DNA of 64,000 bases from Diprion similis. Lineage: Eukaryota > Arthropoda > Insecta > Hymenoptera > Diprionidae. How positions within the stretch are numbered: the first letter of the stretch is position 1; every line of letters starts with the position of its first letter. The notes beneath the pieces were generated by a model. The model worked only from the letters and a program-made list of their open reading frames with translations, was not told the DNA's origin and did not search any database. Both the position numbers and the translations under genes were made by a program. Below are positions 57,285 to 64,000 of this stretch, piece after piece. The DNA is taken from NCBI RefSeq assembly GCF_021155765.1, contig NC_060107.1, forward strand, positions 8,046,501-8,110,500, written 5' to 3'.

Positions 57285-57547
57285 TAAGATTATAGCAGTT
57301 AATAATCTTGAAACAGTGTCGAATAAGTAGCAGTAACATAATCAAGGATGCGAAAATGTGATTAATAAAATAGTGTACCATAGGATCGTGTGTATATATT
57401 GCATATATGTATCGCAAAAAGGATATCATCGTTTGTTTACGAGAGGGCTTGTGTAACACCGCGATTGAAACCGTGTGAAGGGGGAAAGAAACAGACTTCT
57501 AGGTATCGAGTGTATAATTTTGAGTTTAGGTTGTTCATACTAAAGAC

Positions 57548-59357
57548 ATGCTGAAGCAATTGCAAATGGGGATGCGAGCGTTCCTCCTGATGGCCTCCCG
57601 GGTATGGACCTGCGTCTGCTTTCTCCTAAAGAAGCAGGTTAGAGCCGTAAGTAGGTGTAGCGCACCTAAGCTAAGGCGAATCGTGCGCGAGCGCGGCACA
57701 TACAACCTTATTCTCCCGAAACTGATGGACGTTCCACAATTCTCGGCGTATGCACGCTGATTCCGATGAAAAATGTGGCTGAAATCACGTATTTCTCAAC
57801 AAGCCTTATGTCATCATATTTCGATGTAACGTTCCTTTCATTATTGCAACTGTATCAGACTGTTCTGTGACTTTCAAGTTGCTTTCCGTGTGTTCTTCTT
57901 TTTTTCCTCATTTATTCCCACTCCTTTACTTTCGATTTCGTGATATTATTACATAAACTTTTACCCCTCACATCACATTTGATAGAAAATTCAAAAGGAG
58001 ATAAAAGAAATTTAATCTAATATTGATGTGTTGTATGAATTGAGCCATGTATGCTATGCAGACATTAAAGTAATACATGTATGTGTCATGTATATAGAAT
58101 GGATCTTTGGAGTTACATTATCTTGAGTAATATCTTGATAGCTAAATATGTTGATTGATGAATTCTGACAACAAGATTTGACTAGTGTTGAATTTTGTAT
58201 AATACGCGCTGTAGCATTCATTGGACAAAATAAGGTTGTAGCTGCTTTGAATGAAATTAAAAAATTTTTACTACACCAAAATTATTTTCAGGTTTCCCAG
58301 ATGCAACCAGTCAAATATGAAATTTTTCCATTGTCTCCTTTATCTAGGCACCGACTCAGTAAGTAATGTAATTATTAAAAAAAGTATCAAATTCAGAATA
58401 AACATCAACGGCAATCGTTTCTATTTGACCAAATCAAATTATGTTATTTCACCATTTACAGGTATAGTTAAGAGAAAAGTTCTGGTTTTGGACTTAGACG
58501 AGACACTAATTCACTCACACCATGACGGTGTTGCAAGACCGACCGTCAGGCCAGGTACACCACCAGATTTTGTCCTGAAAGTCACCATAGATCGTCATCC
58601 AGTCAGATTTTTTGTCCATAAGAGGCCACACGTAGATTTTTTCTTGGACATTGTTAGTCAGTGGTAAGTTGCTTAAATTTTATTCAATGTTTCAAAATTG
58701 TTGTTGACATCGACGAATCGAACTAACTTATACATGTTCAATATGATCCAGGTATGAGCTGGTAATATTCACAGCTTCAATGGAAATTTATGGAGCAGCA
58801 GTTGCTGACAAATTAGACAACAACAGAGGGATTTTAAGACGGAGATATTATAGACAGCACTGCACTCCAGAAATGGGATCTTACACTAAAGATTTGGCTG
58901 CCATTTGCTCAGACTTAGCATCCGTTTTCATTTTAGACAATAGTCCTGGCGCCTACCGAGCTTATCCACGTAAGTGATACATTTTTAGAACATTATTTAT
59001 AATGGTGTTTCTCATACCTATTGAATTCTGAAAATGATATAACGCATTATCACTTTGGATGACATGCATTACTCAAGAACAATATTCTATATAGAAACAA
59101 GTCTTTCTATTTTCAATTGGATTGTTTTTTGTAGCAGAGTCACTCATGCATGGTGTACGCAATCCGTAGATTGAATACTTGATTAATCAATTTTTTACGT
59201 TTAAATTACAGATAATGCAATACCGATAAAGTCTTGGTTTAGTGATGCCGGTGATACAGCGCTACTCAGTTTACTTCCAGTGTTGGATGCCTTACGGTTT
59301 ACGCAGGACGTCCGCTCTGTACTCTCTAGAAACTTACATTTACATCATACATGGTAG
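57548..59357 (+). CDS. CTDNEP1: CTD nuclear envelope phosphatase 1 / Dullard (five exons, 243 residues)
   Basis: CTDNEP1 is a serine/threonine phosphatase of the HAD/FCP1 family, anchored in the ER and nuclear envelope. In other animals it activates lipin by dephosphorylation and dampens BMP signalling. Exons are 57548-57646, 58292-58358, 58462-58663, 58752-58969 and 59212-59357, all GT-AG with matching phases. The sum, 243 residues, is one fewer than human. The N-terminus ([19 protein letters not shown]) is the hydrophobic membrane anchor. The catalytic motif DLDETLIHS (nucleophile Asp66, acid/base Asp68) is followed by [24 protein letters not shown], the conserved FTASMEIYG and [10 protein letters not shown]. 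The C-terminus is the conserved [16 protein letters not shown]. Start chosen because it gives the normal length and membrane segment; later in-frame ATGs (codons 7 and 9) are possible. No defects. Confidence 0.96.
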
Positions 59358-60568
59358 CATAGCCCCTGCCAGTAAATCCCATGAAATAGATTATAGTTCA
59401 AACCGCTAACAGTCTAGTGTGTCTAGGGTAGAATTATTATTAATAATTAATAATAGGAACGTTTAAGCGCTACCCATGAAATAAGATGACAAAGTCTTGC
59501 CTTCAACTCTTTCCACTTTCTGTGCTTATCAGTAGCGCCGATAGAAAGTGCACACAGCAGGTACTGTCAGCTATCACCCACGTCAGTACAATAAGTTACA
59601 TAGGGTATCATTTTTTTTTTTTTGGCTTTTATTTACATCATATATTTGCCTTTCACCTTTGACTTGTGAGAAGTGAAACCAAAATATCAGGGTCTGCAAA
59701 TTCTAGATAAACCTTAATTTCTATTAGTTTTTTATTTTATTATCGTTATCATTACTAATCTTCTTTTCAATTCCACACAGCAAACTGACATTTTTAGTAA
59801 TTATTTTACGGCATTAGACGTATATGGTAGGCAATGATGATCAGCGTGATTGTTCAAGTAACCGTACTGCAGTAACGATTTCTATAAACTGCCCTAGAAT
59901 AACTAGGAAATGTGTAATAGAAGATATCTAGCTGTAAGCTCACTGTATCAGTGAGGCAGCGGTATGCCGATTATACCTAAAGTGATTATGAAGAATCCGA
60001 CAAAGAGTAATAATAAAAATTATCAAGCAACAGAAATATCTTTCTTTGTGGTAATTTTTTTTCAACTCAATAGCGCCGCTGGAGACTAATTATCGAACAG
60101 TAATTCGCTCGAATGATCAACTTACATGTGATTTAAAATTGATTAACAAGACAAACACTGTGTGTGGCATGGAAAAGAATTAATGAAAACATAGCTCTGT
60201 ATTTTGCCCGCTTATCTTCTAATAATCCTAAACATCATTATTATTGCATGGTTTGTACATATTAGAGCGCAAAGTGTGTATGTTAGTAAGGATGGCCGTG
60301 CATCTGTCGGTTTGCGAATGTGGTGTGCAGTTGTGGTATAAGTGAGATAATATTATAGTGATATACATGAGCTATAAATATACACATATATACATACACA
60401 CGTATATCTATGTATATATATCTATGTATATAATATATATAGATTTATGGTTATTAATTATATATTATTATTAATAACAAAATCTCGATCATAGTGACAA
60501 AATAATTGGGTATTTAAATAAGTCATATACAAACGTCTGCCGAATTATATGTCGGCTGTTTTTTCTCG

Positions 60569-60574
60569 AATAAA
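60569..60574 (+). terminator. Polyadenylation signal AATAAA, likely CTDNEP1
   Basis: Canonical hexamer followed by T-rich sequence. It implies a CTDNEP1 3' UTR of about 1.2 kb. Earlier hexamers may also be used. Confidence 0.4.
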
Positions 60575-60594
60575 CAACAGTGATTCTATCTGTT

Positions 60595-60600
60595 TTTATT
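60595..60600 (-). terminator. Polyadenylation signal AATAAA (minus strand), possible Pex14
   Basis: On the minus strand this is the clearest canonical hexamer downstream of the Pex14 stop (61044). It lies only 20 bases from the plus-strand signal, so the two transcripts may end almost at the same point. Confidence 0.3.
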
Positions 60601-61043
60601 CGTATATTTGGCAATTTATCGTATGACTGATTTGTATGAGTAATATACTAACAAGAAACCTGCGTAACAATGAAGCACTTTTCTTATATGTACAAAACAA
60701 TGATTGTTCCAACATCCATAATAATGCGCGTAAAAAAGTCTACCATAAGTGTAAAATAATTGGTGTAATGAAACATTGTATTTGAGACTCAGCAGTTAAC
60801 TCATGATTTTAAATTTTCATACACTTGTAGGGAGATCGAGAGATTATCCAAACTTGTTCCTCATAGAAAAAAGATATTGATCTGAGTTTCAACAGCTTAT
60901 TGTAGTGATCCTTACTCGTTAGCATAACTTATATTGGCTGTCCTTGTATCGATCGAAATTTATACACATTAGGATAACCACAAGATTGGCATGTACAGCA
61001 AGTCTACAAATGAAATAAAATCGCAAGTTCGATTAATGCTGGA

Positions 61044-62290
61044 TCAATTTTTTGGAGGATCTTCTCTTATCATCTCCAAAGAACTATCGGAGTTGTTGGT
61101 GCTGCTACCACTCCCTGCATCATCCAGATCTTCTCTATCGCCGGTTTTCTCTCTTACTGTCGACGTTGCTAGCTGCCAAGTTGGAATGGATGCCGGTACA
61201 CTTGGAAATTGTTTTCTATTGGTAAAGCAAATATAATAACGATATTATTCACAACTTACAAACAAAACTGATTCAACCAAAACTTAGTCACTATTTATTT
61301 GGCAAAATAGACATTGCTGTACCTAGATAGCAGTAGACCTTTGAGACTGGCCAAGTCCTGTTTCAAGTCTTGCACAAGCTGTGGTATGCTAGGATCGATG
61401 GAGTTGTTTTCGGTCAGTTTACTGACGTCAACCTCTACCTTGGAAATAGAGTCCTTCATTTCTTTCAATGAGGTTTTAATCGTTTTGTCTAAATCTGTCA
61501 CAGATTCTTCCACAGATTTGCGACTCTTGCGTCCAAATAAATAAGGCTCTATAAATTTCTAAAATACAATTAAAAGTCAATTAGTTTGATGCTTTTAATT
61601 ATTAAATAGTTTAACGGATCTTATAACTCGATAAAATGACCAAGTTAAATTGTTGCAGGTTCGTATAAATGGAAAAGAATTACTACCACATCCATTTGAG
61701 GCTTTTAGGTAGGCCTTAGCAATTTTTCTATCTTCAATAGGATTTGGAAACTTACATAGTAGATATAGAATTCTATGCAACATGAGGAGCGGAACCTTAC
61801 CTTGTAGAACCAATATATACAATAAGTTGCAGCTCCGAACAGAGCAACAGTATTCAGAATTTCTTTGACTCTTTCAAATGTTGTTCGACGATACGATTGT
61901 AGTTGGTAAGGTGGGTAGCTGTGACCATGATTAATAGGAACGACTGTAAACTCTTTTTGATTAGTAGTAAATGAAACCTCTGCGTCGATTTGGTTGGCAC
62001 CAGCAAATTCGCATGCCCTAGCAATTTCGTTTTCTGAAAGGCCTTTCCTTCGGAGAAATTCCTGTTTCTGTTTCAATGGACTCGGAAGTACCTTGGGATT
62101 TTGTAAAAATTTTACAGCCGTCCTGACCTGAATTGAGGTGAAAGAAGAGAGAAGCAACGAGTAATTTAGTTGTTATAAATTTTCTGAACGTGAAATGAAA
62201 TTGCATATATATTCTAACCTAAACGCATCGAAAAGTACTTACGAGCTCATCCCGCAAGGATACGTTGTTATTACTATCCTCAATGGCCAT
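61044..62290 (-). CDS. Pex14: Peroxin-14, peroxisomal docking protein (four exons, 260 residues)
   Basis: Pex14 sits in the peroxisomal membrane and docks the cargo receptor Pex5 during matrix-protein import. Minus-strand exons are 62290-62243, 62127-61801, 61558-61323 and 61215-61044, with GT-AG sites and matching phases. The start gives MAIEDSNNNVSLRDEL, then the Pex5/Pex19-binding helical domain (VRTAVKFLQNPKVLPSPL, FLRRKGLSENEIARACEFAG). A membrane segment follows (TVALFGAATYCIYWFYKKF) and continues into exon 3 as IEPYLFGRK, as in vertebrate Pex14. Exon 3 then encodes a likely coiled coil (TDLDKTIKTSLKEMKDSISK onward). The C-terminal exon is acidic and serine-rich, ending REDPPKN. Length is near the usual insect size. 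No disruptions. Confidence 0.95.
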
Positions 62291-64000
62291 TGCGTCAATT
62301 ATAACTCACTTTCGCTAGCCGATAACCGTAGCTTCATACTCATGCAACAGATTTCAACATGTATTATGGTAATTACATGTGGTTTTACGTTCACTGCAAA
62401 ATGAACATAACAAAAAGTGCAAAGTCTATTCCACGCAAGCGCACGATTTATCTACTAATACATAGTATGGGTATACGGATGTATCTAGAATTCATTGGCC
62501 AGTATAACGTTAACAAGGTAAAGGTTAAAAGTAACTCTGAACTAGAAACATATTGCTAACCCTTTCAAATCATGAAATATGATCGGTAAATGCAATCGCA
62601 ATTACTCGTCAAGAGTTAGTCTCTCTTTCATGCTTTTTCGATTTCCCAGTATTAGGCGCACCTTATCAGTCGGTAAAAATTTTCGTCTTCTTTGTTTACC
62701 AATGTTTTCCAAGTAAGCTAAAAAAATAAGTGAGCAATGCCGTAGATAACGGTGTGTTGAGATATCTTGTTTTCTTCCATACAATACAATAGTAATTCCA
62801 ATGTATTTCTTATTCCACATCGAGAATTCAATAATCAAATCTCAAGTAACAAGATCAAATTAACTACTGTATTATTGTTGTCAAATAATGAAGAAAAAGA
62901 AATACGATTGGTTTAACCTGTGCTATTTATTCGATAGAGTTTATATCAAGTTTGACAACCTGGTAAACTCGTCGAATCGATTCAACCTGTTAGATCATTG
63001 AACCGGTTTGTCTAGATGGTGCCATATAGTGATGATCACTGACAACCGTAGTAGGAAAAAGTGGGTGTCGCAGCCGCATTCGCAGCTCTGTGTGCCCGTT
63101 GAACGGTTGAACTTTAGCGCAAATTCTGCGGTTTTCTTGAGTCGTTTGAATGCGTAAGTAAAAAAGTGTCTATTCTAAATTGATCGCGTTGTCCCATGAT
63201 CGATTCTCAATTGTTTCCTCGGCTCACACAACTCTACATTTCATCGAAAAAATTAATCCGTTCTGAATTAAGCATCCACTTGTCAATCGATAATACTAAC
63301 GGTTCGAAGAACGTTCGCTTGTAGAGACGGATGTTGGATGTGTTGCATGACGTTTCGAACCATCATTAGATTGTCGGAGGCTCGGTGGGCGTTTATCGGA
63401 ACATGAAGCGTCATTTTTCATCAGTTTCTACGTTGAATAAAGTCGTGTTACTTTCATAACTGATTTAAAATATTATTTATCATAGATCGGAGCGAGCTGT
63501 ACGGGATTTTTCAGTTCTCATTTCCAACAATTCATTGATCGGTTTCCGTTTTTACTTCTCTACAATTGTCCGAGCTGATTGAACAAGTATTCAACATCGA
63601 ACTGCTACATGCCACCGCATTGAATGTCGACCACGATATCAACGAATAGTCTGTGACAAATATATGGGATAATTTATCAAAATCACAAGTAGGCTGCTTA
63701 CCCTGAAACAATTGATTAACCTGAGTGTGAGAAAACTGGTAATCGACCAATTTCGACACTGTGAAAATGCCAAGTGCACGTCTCTGTCAATAATGTATCT
63801 CAATTACTACTTAATGACTTTGGAAGGTCAAGAACCAGAAGGCCTAAATGTAATCTTATTTGCTCAAACAAATGCAAAGTGGGCTGTCTAATTACAGTAT
63901 TCAGTGATCAATCGTCATAAATTGTTAAAATGCAAACTTTTATGCAACTCTGCCCTGATTGGTTTTGTATGAATTTATAGGTGCGTAACCAGAACAGTAA
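62291..64000. other. Region upstream of Pex14, with a possible first exon on the plus strand
   Basis: Includes the Pex14 promoter side. No coding region was supported on either strand; open frames are short and AT-rich. A GC-richer stretch at about 63050-63153 ends in a perfect donor (aatgc|gtaagta) and could be a noncoding first exon of a plus-strand gene continuing beyond the window. I see nothing else in 63154-64000. Confidence 0.3.

Larger units (their letters stand above)
56053..57547 (+). other. CTDNEP1 upstream region and 5' leader
   Basis: Contains CCAAT-type boxes (near 56416-56424 and 56496-56505), a dispersed repeat (56686-56813) and, closer to the gene, an aagatggcggc motif. The fragment upstream of the F-box exon was not resolved. 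No other gene was seen. Confidence 0.45.
59358..61043. other. Convergent 3' ends of CTDNEP1 and Pex14
   Basis: AT-rich sequence with no coding features. It includes a (TA)n-like stretch at about 60375-60470. It carries polyadenylation hexamers for both strands, listed separately. Confidence 0.5.

Noticed and set aside
1-64000. tRNA and rRNA genes
   Set aside because: I looked for conserved tRNA box B (ggttcgaatcc type) and rRNA landmarks by eye and found none I could support. A covariance-model scan would be decisive.

Overview
The window looks like nuclear DNA of a holometabolous insect. Genes are split by short GT-AG introns, intergenic DNA is AT-rich with many simple repeats, and the proteins are animal housekeeping and signalling proteins. 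Hymenoptera would fit, but nothing here proves the order. Four genes are recognised with confidence. They are a BAMBI-type TGF-beta pseudoreceptor (+, 7485-8495, with a possible damaged first exon near 656-868), the decapping cofactor Dcp1 (-, 11317-13671), the nuclear-envelope phosphatase CTDNEP1/Dullard (+, 57548-59357) and the peroxisomal import factor Pex14 (-, 61044-62290). An F-box exon and an LRR exon of a fifth gene, possibly decayed, lie on the minus strand between 52.6 and 56.1 kb.

The middle of the window (16.6-51.6 kb) is very different. Three unrelated satellite arrays lie end to end with little or no spacer: a 264-bp array (about 16.69-19.99 kb, 12 full copies), a 145-bp array (19.99-26.17 kb, 40 exact-length units plus decayed ones) and an A-rich array built from about 130-bp and 147-bp monomers (26.3-37.7 kb). 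All three show higher-order structure: an alternating dimer in the first, and pentamers of about 725 bp and about 683 bp in the other two. The 264-bp array carries a 1044-codon open frame. Its variation between copies is nearly all amino-acid changing, so it is probably not a gene.

Next to the satellites is a tandem segmental duplication of about 6.9 kb (copy A about 38.17-45.09 kb, copy B about 45.13-51.61 kb). It is clearly diverged except for a 1.2-kb core that is almost identical between copies. Both copies keep minus-strand splice sites for the same series of small exons, including a repeated exon cassette that is most often exactly 123 bp. They also keep an E2F-like site and paired CCAAT boxes near the presumed 5' end. 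No reading frame is shared between copies. The best reading is a duplicated, spliced, probably noncoding minus-strand transcription unit. This is the most interesting candidate in the window.

Mobile DNA is modest: two foldback elements, a 350-bp hAT-type MITE whose target-site duplication contains the Dcp1 intron 2 splice donor, and a LINE 3' end that abuts copy B. The recognised genes do not form one pathway. BAMBI modulates TGF-beta/BMP signalling, and CTDNEP1/Dullard is also known from vertebrate work as a BMP-signalling modulator, but the two are about 50 kb apart and the link may be chance.
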